The notes beneath the pieces were generated by a model that ran no database searches, had not been told where the DNA came from, and saw nothing but the letters and a program-made list of their open reading frames with translations. A program made the translations under genes and the position numbers. Positions 26,512 to 34,294 of a stretch of DNA of 64,000 bases are shown piece by piece; position 1 is the first letter of the stretch; the number at the start of each line of letters is the position of its first letter. Location of the stretch: assembly GCF_029541745.1 (NCBI RefSeq), contig NZ_CP089746.1, positions 6,457,559 through 6,521,558 of the forward strand, read 5' to 3'. The DNA is from Streptomyces sp. LX-29 (GTDB lineage: Bacteria; Actinomycetota; Actinomycetes; Streptomycetales; Streptomycetaceae).

Positions 26512-27714
26512 TCAAGCCGCCTGCGTGACCGGCGGGGCGGAGGTGAAGATCCGTCCGTCACGCAGCAGTGCCCAGAGCACACTCGCTCGTCGGCGGGCCA
26601 GCGCGATGACGGCCTGGACGTGCTTGCAGCCCTCGCCACGCTTCTTGAGGTAGAAGTCGCGGTTCGGGCCCTCGCGGATGATGCTGGTCTGCGCGGACAT
26701 GTAGAAGACCCTGCGCAGGCGGCGGCTGTAGCGCTTAGGCCGGTGGAGGTTGCCGGTGCGGCGTCCGGAGTCGCGAGGGACGGGCACGAGCCCGGCAGCC
26801 GAGGCGAGGTGTCCGGCGTCGGCGTAGGCCGACAGGTCGCCGGCCGCGACGACGAACTCGGCGCCGAGTATCGGGCCCATACCGGGCAAGGACTCGATGA
26901 TCTCTGCCTGCGGGTGGCTGCGGAAGGTCTCGCGGATCTGCTTGTCGATCCGCTTCAGCCGGTTGTCCAGGGCCAGGATCTGCGCGGCCAGGTCCGCGAC
27001 GATCTGCGCGGCGATGTCCTCGCCGGGCAGTGCGGTCTGCTGGGCCTGGGCTGCTTCCAATGCGGTCACGGCGACCGCGTCGGCGCCGCGCACGCTGCGG
27101 TTGGCGAGCCAGGCCGTCAGCCTCGCCCGGCCGCGGCGGCGGATCGCCGCGGGGGCCTGGTAGCCGGTCAGCAGCACCAGCGCGCCCCTGTGCGCCGAGT
27201 AGTCGAAAGCCCGCTCCAGCGCGGGGAAGACACCGGTGAGCACGTCGCGCAGGCGGTTGATCATCCGCACACGGTCGGCAACCAGGTCCGATCGGTGGGC
27301 GGTCAGCAGCGCCAGGTCGGCGGCCAACTGCGCGGGCACGTCGATCGCGGCGAAGTCGTTGCGGTGCCGTGCGGTCTCGGCGATGACATAGGCGTCACGG
27401 GCATCGGTCTTCGCCTCGCCCCGGTAGGCGCCCGACATGCGGTTGACCGTGCGGCCGGGCACGTAGACGGCCCGCTCGCCGTGCGCCGCGAGAAGGGCCA
27501 GCAGCAGCGCGGAGGACGTGCCGGAGATGTCCACCGCCCAGTGGACCCGGTCCGCCAGGGCGAGGATCTCACCGAACGCGGTCAGGATCGCCGACTCGTC
27601 GTTCTCGACCTTCTTCGACCACAGCGTCGCGCCAGTCTCGTCGACCACCGCCGCCCAGTGGTGGCCCTTGCCGGCATCGACACCGGCCCATACCTGGGCC
27701 TTCCGCTCGCTCAC
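26512..27714 (-). CDS. IS110-family transposase (DEDD recombinase)
   Basis: 400 residues. The N-terminal RuvC-like domain opens with WAGVDAGKGHHWAAVVDETG, whose first Asp is catalytic, followed by HWAVDISGTSSALLLALLAA and KTDARDAYVIAETAR. The C-terminal transposase_20 domain has ESLPGMGPILGAEFV and AGLVPVPRDSGRRTG, with the Ser nucleophile region nearby (YMSAQTSIIREGPNRDFY). GTG 27714 has GAGGAGGGG upstream. The reading frame is intact, so the element may be active. IS110 enzymes act with a structured bridge RNA encoded in the element's noncoding end. Confidence 0.95.
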   Translation of the reverse strand: MSERKAQVWAGVDAGKGHHWAAVVDETGATLWSKKVENDESAILTAFGEILALADRVHWAVDISGTSSALLLALLAAHGERAVYVPGRTVNRMSGAYRGEAKTDARDAYVIAETARHRNDFAAIDVPAQLAADLALLTAHRSDLVADRVRMINRLRDVLTGVFPALERAFDYSAHRGALVLLTGYQAPAAIRRRGRARLTAWLANRSVRGADAVAVTALEAAQAQQTALPGEDIAAQIVADLAAQILALDNRLKRIDKQIRETFRSHPQAEIIESLPGMGPILGAEFVVAAGDLSAYADAGHLASAAGLVPVPRDSGRRTGNLHRPKRYSRRLRRVFYMSAQTSIIREGPNRDFYLKKRGEGCKHVQAVIALARRRASVLWALLRDGRIFTSAPPVTQAA

Positions 27715-27912
27715 TCGCCCCTCCTCGCACCGTTCGGCATGCCATCGGCCCGAGGAACACCCCGCTGTCATCTCCGTAACCAGCGACCGCACACAGCGCG
27801 CACATCTCAATCAGCAGCCAGGGCGCCCCGGAGAGCCGGACGGCCACTCCTTGGGAGCCACTGAAGGCAAGACCCCATAAGCCACATCCGGCCCTCCCGG
27901 GCCGCCCAATAA
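27715..27912 (-). ncRNA. Candidate bridge RNA region of the IS110 element
   Basis: About 200 noncoding nucleotides upstream of the transposase, in the position where IS110-group elements encode their bridge RNA. The minus-strand transcript would contain CCCAAGGAGT (from 27855-27846), complementary to ACTCCTTGGG across the far flank (26489-26498), and TTACGGAG (27779-27772), complementary to the near flank (27914-27921). CTCC-CAA-GGAG can also fold on itself. The RNA is inferred from family knowledge and was not folded here. Confidence 0.45.
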
Positions 27913-27928
27913 CTTACGGAGCACCCCC

Positions 27929-28855
27929 ATGAAGGCCATAAGCTACCGCGGCTACGGCGGCCCGGAGGTCCTCGAGTACGGCGAGGTCCCCGACCCCAAG
28001 CTCGGCCCCGACAGCGTCCTGATCAAGGTCAGGGCCGCCGCGGTCAACCCCGTCGACTGGAAGGCCCAGGCCGGCTACCTCGACGGCGTCCTGGACGCCG
28101 TGTTCCCCGTCATCCCCGGCTGGGACGTCTCCGGCGTCGTGGTCCAGCCCGGAGTGGGCGTCACCGAGTTCGCACCCGGCGACGAGGTCATCGGATACGT
28201 ACGGGAGGACTTCCTCTCCCGCGGCACCTTCGCCGAGTACGTCGCCGCCCCGGTGCGCACCCTGGCCCGCAAGCCCCGCAACCTCTCCTTCGAGCAGGCC
28301 GCCGGGCTGCCCCTGGCCGGGCTGACCGCCTATCAGTCGCTGGTCAGGGCGCTGGAGGTGGGCGCGGGTGACACCCTCCTGATCCACGCGGCGGCCGGCG
28401 GCGTCGGCTCCCTCGCCGTGCAGATCGCCCGCCACCTCGGCGCCCGTGTCATCGGCACCGCCAGCGAGCGCAACCACGACTACCTGCGCGGCCTCGGCGC
28501 CGAGCCGGTCTCCTACGGCGACGGACTCGCCGACCGGGTGCGCGCGCTGGCGCCCGACGGCGTGCACGCCGCGCTCGACCTGGTGGGTGGCGACGCGCTG
28601 ACCGTCAGCCCCGGCCTGCTCACCCCGGGCGGCCGGCTCGCCTCGATCGCCGACCCGGCCGTGCTCGGACTCGGCGGCCGGTACGTCTTCGTGCGCCCCG
28701 ACCCCGCCGACCTCGCCACCCTCACGGACCTCGCCGAACGCGGGGTGCTGAGCGTCGAGGTGGCCGCGGTCTTCCCGCTGGAGCGCGCGGCGGAGGCGCA
28801 GCGGCTCAACGCCGAGGGCCACACCCGAGGCAAGATCGCCGTCACCGTCGACTGA
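27929..28855 (+). CDS. NADP-dependent quinone oxidoreductase-like MDR protein
   Basis: 308 residues of the zinc-free medium-chain reductase type. Features are MKAISYRGYGGPEVLEYGEV at the N terminus, AAAVNPVDWKAQAGY, PVIPGWDVSGVV and the nucleotide motif IHAAAGGVGSLAVQIARHLGA read as AAAGGVGSLAVQ. It reduces quinones or activated alkenes with NADPH; the substrate is unknown. ACGGAG lies 9 nt before ATG. The IS110 element sits immediately upstream and may have separated it from the efflux gene's transcript. Confidence 0.92.
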   Translation: MKAISYRGYGGPEVLEYGEVPDPKLGPDSVLIKVRAAAVNPVDWKAQAGYLDGVLDAVFPVIPGWDVSGVVVQPGVGVTEFAPGDEVIGYVREDFLSRGTFAEYVAAPVRTLARKPRNLSFEQAAGLPLAGLTAYQSLVRALEVGAGDTLLIHAAAGGVGSLAVQIARHLGARVIGTASERNHDYLRGLGAEPVSYGDGLADRVRALAPDGVHAALDLVGGDALTVSPGLLTPGGRLASIADPAVLGLGGRYVFVRPDPADLATLTDLAERGVLSVEVAAVFPLERAAEAQRLNAEGHTRGKIAVTVD

Positions 28856-28867
28856 GTCGCGCCGGGC

Positions 28868-29194
28868 TCAGCACAGGAGCATCACACCCAAGGTCGCGAT
28901 CGCGAGCGTGCATCCGGACGCGGCCACGGCCGCCCGCGGGGACAGTGCGGGCGGCCGCGGCGCGTCCAGGGCCTGGATGCGCAGGTGCGCCACGGCCAGG
29001 AAGAGCAACCAGACGAGCGCGATCAGCGCCACGGCCAACAGCCGGGGCGCGTCCGGCGGCCCTCCCCTGACAGCTTGCCGCTCGGCGAGCACACACACCA
29101 CAGCGCAGGCGAGGGTGGTACGCCGCCAGGCGAGCCGGGTCCGCTCCGGTTGGAGCCCCGGGTCCCGCTCGACACGGGGGCGCCCGGACGGCAT
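28868..29194 (-). CDS. DUF202 small membrane protein
   Basis: 108 residues. DUF202 hallmarks are DPGLQPERTRLAWRRTTLA at the N terminus, followed by three hydrophobic segments. Its ATG overlaps the stop codon of the upstream DUF202 gene by one base (TGATG), so the two are translationally coupled. The family function is unknown. Confidence 0.88.
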   Translation of the reverse strand: MPSGRPRVERDPGLQPERTRLAWRRTTLACAVVCVLAERQAVRGGPPDAPRLLAVALIALVWLLFLAVAHLRIQALDAPRPPALSPRAAVAASGCTLAIATLGVMLLC

Positions 29195-29625
29195 CAGCGG
29201 GTCCAGCCCAGCGCCACGAAGACCACGATGGCCAGCGCGACCAGCGCGACGGACGTCGCCAGCGCGGCCGGGAAACGGGAGAGCGGCAGATCCTCGCCCT
29301 TGCGCATCGCGCGCTCGCAGCGCACCCAGTGGTTGACCGCCCGTATGGCGCAGACCGCGCCCACCGCCAGCAGCGTCACGGCGAGCGCCAGCCGCAGTGG
29401 GCGCGCGGTGTGCGGGAGGAACTGGTCGGCCGCGAAGCCGGCGCCGACCAGGGCCAGACCCGTGCGCAGCCAGGCCAGGAAGGTCCGCTCGTTGGCGAGC
29501 GAGAAGCGGTAGTCGGGGGTCTCGCCCTCCGCGCGGACCCGCTCGGGCGCGAACCAGAGCCGGACCGCCCCGGTGACGGCCGCGAGCCTGCCCCGGATGC
29601 CGGCGGTCCGTACGGAGGGGTCCAT
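29194..29625 (-). CDS. YidH/DUF202 family membrane protein
   Basis: 143 residues. A soluble N terminus of about 45 residues is followed by the family signature FSLANERTFLAWLRTGLALV and three predicted membrane helices, the last being ATSVALVALAIVVFVALGW. It is coupled to the second DUF202 gene downstream, a common paired arrangement in Streptomyces. No function is established. Confidence 0.9.
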   Translation of the reverse strand: MDPSVRTAGIRGRLAAVTGAVRLWFAPERVRAEGETPDYRFSLANERTFLAWLRTGLALVGAGFAADQFLPHTARPLRLALAVTLLAVGAVCAIRAVNHWVRCERAMRKGEDLPLSRFPAALATSVALVALAIVVFVALGWTR

Positions 29626-29655
29626 ACGGGTGAGCCTAACCGGCGGTCCGGATCA

Positions 29656-30192
29656 TCATGCGGCCCCCGCGCGCCACGCCAGCAGCCGGCGATACGCCTC
29701 CAGACCGTCCGGCACCCACTCCCAGGTGTCGAGTCGCTCCGCGACCTCGTCCTCCGTCAGGAAGGCGTGCCAGGCCACCTCCTCGGCCTGCGGGTCGACC
29801 GGCAGCGCGCAGCTCACCTCGTAGACGGCGCTCCACCAGGTGTGCTCCGGGGTGTCGTAGAGGAACCGGAACAGCGGCCGGGGCGCGGGCAGCCCGGAGA
29901 CGCCCAGCTCCTCCTCGGCCTCGCGCAGGGCCGCCTCGTCATACGACTCGCCCGCGCCGACCACCCCGCCCACGAAGACGTCGTGCCGGGAGGGGAAGAC
30001 CAGCTTCTCCGCGGTGCGGCGGTGCACGAAGACGCGCCCGTCGGAGTCCCTGACCAGGATGAAGACACAGCGGTGACGCAGCCGGCGGGCCAGGGCGTCG
30101 GCGCGCCGGGCCTGGCCCACCACGCGGTCCCGCTCGTCCACGATGTCCAGAACCTCGTCGGCTGAGCGCTGCTGGTGACCGTTGTCGGGCAT
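29656..30192 (-). CDS. Nudix hydrolase
   Basis: 178 residues. The Nudix box is complete: GGVVGAGESYDEAALREAEE followed by ELGV, with the Glu residues that bind Mg2+. A preceding RDSDGRVFVHRRTAEKLVFP resembles the YfcD/isopentenyl-diphosphate-isomerase-like branch. ATG 30192 (MPDNGHQQRSADEVLDIVDE) is preferred over an in-frame start 20 codons upstream because the domain begins with DIVDERDRVVG. The substrate is uncertain; nucleotide or prenyl diphosphates are possible. Confidence 0.92.
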   Translation of the reverse strand: MPDNGHQQRSADEVLDIVDERDRVVGQARRADALARRLRHRCVFILVRDSDGRVFVHRRTAEKLVFPSRHDVFVGGVVGAGESYDEAALREAEEELGVSGLPAPRPLFRFLYDTPEHTWWSAVYEVSCALPVDPQAEEVAWHAFLTEDEVAERLDTWEWVPDGLEAYRRLLAWRAGAA

Positions 30193-30229
30193 GCCGCCAT
30201 ACAAGCAGACCGGGGTGCGCGCGGCACGG

Positions 30230-31126
30230 TCAGCCCCAGCCGCCCGGCCCATGGTGGCGATGGCGGCCCCGGACCCGGTCGTCGTGCCAGCTCGACCGCC
30301 CGTCGCGCCACCGCCAACGCCGGCCGTGCTCGCGGCGCGTGCCGGGCTCGTGTCGGGAGCCGTGGGCCCGGCGAGCCCGGCGGTGGTCGGCCTCGACCGC
30401 CGCGTTCCACGGGGAGACGACGGCCACGGACAGGGGAGGTGGGGCGGGCGCGGACGGGGGCACCGGTCCGGGCGGCAGCGGCAGCGGCAGCGGTGGCAGC
30501 GGCGGCGGAGGCGGTGGCAGCGGCCGGGCCGCGGCGCGGTCCGCCGGTCCGCCGCCGGGGGGCCCGCTGGCCGAGGCCGCGGGCGCGGGTCCGTCCTCCG
30601 GCGTGGGGGCGTCGGAGGGCCGACCGCCCGACTCCGCGCGGGCGGTCCCGGTCGGCGCGGCGCCCCCCACCGCGGCCGAGCCCCGCGCGGGGCCCTCGCC
30701 GGGCGGAGCGGTACGAGCGGTCGGAGCGGGGCCCGGTGGTGTGTTCGGTGCCGGTGCGGGGGTGGGGGCCGGGCCCGGACCCGGACGCGGGGTCGCCGTC
30801 GGTGCCGGGTCGGCGGAGACCGCCGCGCGGGTGGGCGCCGCGGAGAGCCCGCGCGGCTCGCCCCGCTCCGGCGGCAGCAGGAACAACGCCAGCGCGGTGC
30901 TCAGCGTGGACAACAGGATCGCCGCGGCCACCCGCCTGCGGACCCCGGAGTCGTGGAACGGACGGCGACCCCGCAGCACCGTGCCCGCGATGACCTGACG
31001 GGGCGCCTCGGGAGGCTCGGGTCGGACGGGGCGCGGGGCAGGGGTCACCCGCGTGGGGTGCACCACGCGCTCACCGGCCGGGGGAGGGCCGCCCCGCCGC
31101 GGTGACCCGTGGGGTCGGTCAGCCAT
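30230..31126 (-). CDS. Hypothetical Pro-rich membrane-anchored protein
   Basis: 298 residues. A cytoplasmic N terminus of about 65 residues precedes one membrane helix, VAAAILLSTLSTALALFLLP. A roughly 150-residue extracytoplasmic Pro/Ala/Gly-rich region includes a run of LPPPPPPLPPLPLPLPPGP. The end is Arg/His-rich (RHRHHGPGGWG). AAGGA lies upstream of ATG 31126. No domain is recognised. The low-complexity tail makes the exact 3' extent less secure. It is divergent from the flavin dehydrogenase gene. Confidence 0.6.
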   Translation of the reverse strand: MADRPHGSPRRGGPPPAGERVVHPTRVTPAPRPVRPEPPEAPRQVIAGTVLRGRRPFHDSGVRRRVAAAILLSTLSTALALFLLPPERGEPRGLSAAPTRAAVSADPAPTATPRPGPGPAPTPAPAPNTPPGPAPTARTAPPGEGPARGSAAVGGAAPTGTARAESGGRPSDAPTPEDGPAPAASASGPPGGGPADRAAARPLPPPPPPLPPLPLPLPPGPVPPSAPAPPPLSVAVVSPWNAAVEADHRRARRAHGSRHEPGTRREHGRRWRWRDGRSSWHDDRVRGRHRHHGPGGWG

Positions 31127-31320
31127 GGCGCGGCATCCTTCCCGGCCCGCCGAGGGCTGTCCAGTCCGGTGAAACGATTGACTGACCCGTTCCGCACCGG
31201 GTCGGGCGGTCCCGACGGGACGCTCGCGCTGGCCACGGCGGTGCCCCGCACGGCAGCCGGTCCCCGCCCGCCCCGTCGGCCGGTCACTCCGAGGACGGAC
31301 GGCCGGGGCCGGAGGTTGAC

Positions 31321-31339
31321 GACCTACCAGTCGGTATGC
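31321..31339. promoter_or_regulatory. Operator-like site upstream of the flavin dehydrogenase gene
   Basis: On the minus strand it reads GCATACCGACTGGTAGGTC. The first 14 bases are identical to the site at 18452-18465. It lies about 85-100 nt before the FAD-dehydrogenase start at 31423. Confidence 0.65.
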
Positions 31340-31422
31340 AGGATCGCATCCAACGTGGCGGCCGCGCACCCGTCGCGCTCCCGAGCAGTCCGTCGGGCCC
31401 GGCGAGTCCAGAAGGTGACGGC

Positions 31423-33078
31423 ATGGCGTACGACGCGGACGTGATCGTGATCGGAGCGGGGCTGGCGGGGCTCGCCGCCACGGCCGAACTCGCCGAGGCC
31501 GGCCGCTCGGTGATCCTGCTCGACCAGGAGCCCGAGCAGTCCCTGGGCGGTCAGGCGCACTGGTCCTTCGGCGGGCTCTTCCTCGTCGACTCGCCCGAGC
31601 AGCGCCGGCTGCGCATCCGCGACAGCCGCGAACTGGCCTGGCAGGACTGGCTGGGCACCGCCGGTTTCGACCGCGAGGAGGACCACTGGCCGCGCCGCTG
31701 GGCCGAGGCGTACGTCGACTTCGCCGCCGGCGAGAAGCGGTCCTGGCTGCGCGCGCAGGGACTGCGGCTGTTCCCCGTCGTCGGCTGGGCGGAGCGGGGC
31801 GGCTACGACGCGCGGGGCCACGGCAACTCGGTGCCCCGCTTCCACATCACCTGGGGCACCGGCCCCGGCGTCGTGGCGCCCTTCGAGCGTCGGGTGCGGG
31901 CCGGGGTCGCGCGCGGCCGGGTCGGGCTGCTCTTCCGACACCGGGTCACCGGGCTGTCCCGTACCGCCGGCGCCGTGGACACCGTCAGCGGCGAGATCCT
32001 GGAGCCCAGCGACGCGGAACGCGGCACCCCCAGCAGCCGCGAGGTCGCCGGGGCCTTCGAACTGCGCGCCCAGGCGGTGATCGTCACCTCCGGCGGCATC
32101 GGCGGCAACCACGAGCTGGTGCGCGCCAACTGGCCGGCACGGCTGGGCACTCCGCCGGAGACCATGCTCTCCGGGGTGCCCGCGCACGTCGACGGGGCGA
32201 TGCTCGGCATCGCCGAGGCCGCCGGCGGACGGCTCATCAACCGCGACCGGATGTGGCACTACACCGAGGGCATCCAGAACTGGAACCCGATCTGGCCGCG
32301 GCACGGCATCCGCATCCTCTCCGGCCCGTCGCCGCTGTGGTTCGACGCCCGGGGCAGGCGGCTGCCGGTGCCGTTGTTCCCCGGCTTCGACACCCTGGGC
32401 ACGCTGGAACACGTCATGCACACCGGCCACGACCACACCTGGTTCGTCCTCACCCGGAGGATCGTCGAGAGGGAGTTCACCCTCTCCGGCTCCGAGCAGA
32501 ACCCGGACCTCACCGGCAAGCGTGTGCGCGAGGTCCTCGGCCGGGCCGGGGGCGGGGCGCCGGGCCCGGTCCAGGCGTTCCTGGACCAAGGGGCCGACTT
32601 CGTGGTCGAGCGGTCGCTGAGCGGGCTGGTGCGCCGCATGAACGAGCTCACCGAGGAGCCGCTGATCGACGAGGCCGAGCTGTACCGGGAGATCACCGCC
32701 CGGGACCGCGAGGTCGCCAACGCCTACACCAAGGACCTCCAGATGACCGCCGTGCGCGGGGCGCGCCGATACCTCGGCGACCGGCTCATCCGCACCGCCG
32801 CCCCGCACAGGCTCCTCGATCCGAAGGCCGGCCCGCTGATCGCGGTGCGGCTGCGCATCCTCACCCGCAAGACGCTCGGCGGGCTGGAGACGGACCTGTC
32901 CTCGCGCGTGCTGACCGCCGGCGGCGATCCGCTGCCCGGCGTCTACGCGGCGGGCGAGGCGGCCGGGTTCGGGGGCGGGGGCGTGCACGGCTACCGCTCC
33001 CTGGAGGGCACCTTCCTCGGCGGCTGCCTCTTCTCCGGCCGCGCGGCGGGCCGCGCGGCGGCCAATGCGGTGGGCTAG
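31423..33078 (+). CDS. FAD-binding dehydrogenase (fumarate reductase/3-ketosteroid dehydrogenase-like)
   Basis: 551 residues. The N-terminal dinucleotide fold reads DVIVIGAGLAGLAATAELAE with a following acidic ribose-binding LLDQEPE, then GGQAHWSFGGLF. The C-terminal FAD-binding return motif is GVHGYRSLEGTFLGGCLFSG. Length and motifs match the flavoprotein group that includes 3-ketosteroid delta-1-dehydrogenase, though family members without steroid activity are common. ATG 31423 has AGAAGGTG upstream. The operator shared with the SDR-ligase and dehydrogenase-kinase operons suggests a dehydrogenation step in the same pathway. Confidence 0.88.
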   Translation: MAYDADVIVIGAGLAGLAATAELAEAGRSVILLDQEPEQSLGGQAHWSFGGLFLVDSPEQRRLRIRDSRELAWQDWLGTAGFDREEDHWPRRWAEAYVDFAAGEKRSWLRAQGLRLFPVVGWAERGGYDARGHGNSVPRFHITWGTGPGVVAPFERRVRAGVARGRVGLLFRHRVTGLSRTAGAVDTVSGEILEPSDAERGTPSSREVAGAFELRAQAVIVTSGGIGGNHELVRANWPARLGTPPETMLSGVPAHVDGAMLGIAEAAGGRLINRDRMWHYTEGIQNWNPIWPRHGIRILSGPSPLWFDARGRRLPVPLFPGFDTLGTLEHVMHTGHDHTWFVLTRRIVEREFTLSGSEQNPDLTGKRVREVLGRAGGGAPGPVQAFLDQGADFVVERSLSGLVRRMNELTEEPLIDEAELYREITARDREVANAYTKDLQMTAVRGARRYLGDRLIRTAAPHRLLDPKAGPLIAVRLRILTRKTLGGLETDLSSRVLTAGGDPLPGVYAAGEAAGFGGGGVHGYRSLEGTFLGGCLFSGRAAGRAAANAVG

Positions 33079-33184
33079 CCGGCGGCCGGGGTCGGACCGG
33101 CTCCGCTCCGCCCGTGCCGGCCGGGGGAGGAGCGGTGCGGGGCGGGCGTGTGGTGCGCGGGGCGGCTCCGCGTGACGGAACGGT

Positions 33185-33568
33185 TCAGTCGTCGAGCGCC
33201 GCGCGCACCCGGCGGGAGACGGTGAAGGCGTAGAGGTCCAGCACGCCGGGCGGTTCGGCCAGGCCCGGCCCGCCGGCGCGGATCCAGGCGGCGATGTCGT
33301 CGAGCGCGTCGTCGTCGTTGACCAACCCCAGCCACACCGGCCGCCCGCCCGCCGCGCGTCCCGCGGCCGAGGGCTGCACGACCACCACGTTGGCCTGGTC
33401 GCAGACGTCCAGACAGTCGGAGGCGCGGACCCGCGCGCTGTCGCCGAGCGCCGCGCGCAACCGCGGGATCTGGCCGGTGTGGTCGACGCCGGGGATCTTC
33501 CGCGGGTCGCCGCAGCAGCAGCCGCGGCACACCGTCACCCGGCACGGCGTGGAGGAGTTCCTGGTCAC
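33185..33568 (-). CDS. Thioredoxin-like [2Fe-2S] ferredoxin
   Basis: 127 residues. Cysteine pattern CRGCCCG early and DCLDVCDQANVVVV later matches the shethna/thioredoxin-like [2Fe-2S] fold. GTG 33568 (MTRNSSTPCRVTVCRG) is chosen because sequence upstream of it becomes noncoding and Arg/Gly-rich; its Shine-Dalgarno site is weak. It probably transfers electrons, but no partner enzyme is defined by position. Confidence 0.85.
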   Translation of the reverse strand: MTRNSSTPCRVTVCRGCCCGDPRKIPGVDHTGQIPRLRAALGDSARVRASDCLDVCDQANVVVVQPSAAGRAAGGRPVWLGLVNDDDALDDIAAWIRAGGPGLAEPPGVLDLYAFTVSRRVRAALDD

Positions 33569-33661
33569 CGCGCCGATCTTACGGGGACGGTTCGCGCACC
33601 CGTACGAGCGGTTCGAGCCGCATTCGCGAGGGCGTGCCGTGGCGCGGGGGCCACAGCGCGT

Positions 33662-33694
33662 CGGGGCCGCCGGAGGGTTGCTCCGGCGGCCCCG
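33662..33694 (-). terminator. Strong hairpin downstream of the chaplin gene
   Basis: A perfect 14-bp stem (CGGGGCCGCCGGAG with its complement) has a 5-nt loop. It lies between the chaplin stop codon (33749) and the ferredoxin start (33568), both on the minus strand. It is likely the chaplin transcript terminator. Confidence 0.75.
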
Positions 33695-33748
33695 CAGAGG
33701 GTCCGCGTCAGCTCCCACGCGCGGTGGCGTGGTGCGCCGGGCGCCTTC

Positions 33749-34162
33749 TCAGGCGTTGATGCACGTGTTACCGAAGGCCGGGTTCAGCAGGCCGGTGAGG
33801 TTGACCGAGTTGCCGCAGATGTTGATCGGGATGTTCACCGGCACCTGGATGTTGTTGCCGCTCACGACGCCCGGCGAGCCGATGGCGCCACCGTTGGCGT
33901 GGGCGCCGTGTTCGTCGTTGTACTCGTAGTCGCCGTTGTCGTGGTGGCCGCCGCCGTAACCGCCATAACCGCCATGGCCGCCGTTGTGACCGTTGTGACC
34001 GTTGTGGCCACCATTGTTGTGACCGCCGTTGTGGCCACCGTTGTGGCCGTTGCCGCGACCGTTGTCGTTGTCGTGGTCGTGCGCGGCGACGGCGCCGGCG
34101 CCGCCGACGATGAGGGCGCAGCTGGCCGCGGCGAGCCCGGCGACCTGGACGATTCGCTTCAT
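33749..34162 (-). CDS. Chaplin with a His/Asn/Gly-rich insert
   Basis: 137 residues. A Sec signal (MKRIVQVAGLAAASCALIVG, cleavage near AVAA-HD) is followed by about 65 residues rich in HNGG/GHNGH repeats and then Tyr/Asp. The end is one chaplin domain of about 43 residues: GSPGVVSGNNIQVPVNIPIN and CGNSVNLTGLLNPAFGNTC, with its two Cys. Chaplins assemble into amyloid-like films that lower surface tension and coat aerial hyphae and spores. Short chaplins lack a sortase tail, as here, but normally have no long insert. ATG 34162 has AAGGA upstream. Confidence 0.93.
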   Translation of the reverse strand: MKRIVQVAGLAAASCALIVGGAGAVAAHDHDNDNGRGNGHNGGHNGGHNNGGHNGHNGHNGGHGGYGGYGGGHHDNGDYEYNDEHGAHANGGAIGSPGVVSGNNIQVPVNIPINICGNSVNLTGLLNPAFGNTCINA

Positions 34163-34294
34163 CGTCCTATTCCTTTCGTGTTGCGAATGGGGCAACTTTT
34201 TCAACGATCCGAATCGTCTGAGGGTACGCGTGATCACCCGATGGCATCATTCGAGGAGCCGTCAGTTCCGCACCCGCGAAGAGGAGGGCGCCTC

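Larger units (their letters stand above)
26500..27915 (-). mobile_element. IS110-family insertion sequence (ends approximate)
   Basis: A DEDD transposase gene fills most of a roughly 1.4-kb segment between the efflux gene and a quinone-oxidoreductase-like gene. As in the IS110 group, the noncoding part is almost all on the 5' side of the transposase (27715 to about 27915), and the stop codon lies close to the other end. No long terminal inverted repeats are seen. The left edge is placed just after AAGGAGTCT (26492-26500) and the right edge near CTTACGGAG (27913), by inference; the true junctions need an empty-site comparison. Confidence 0.8.
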
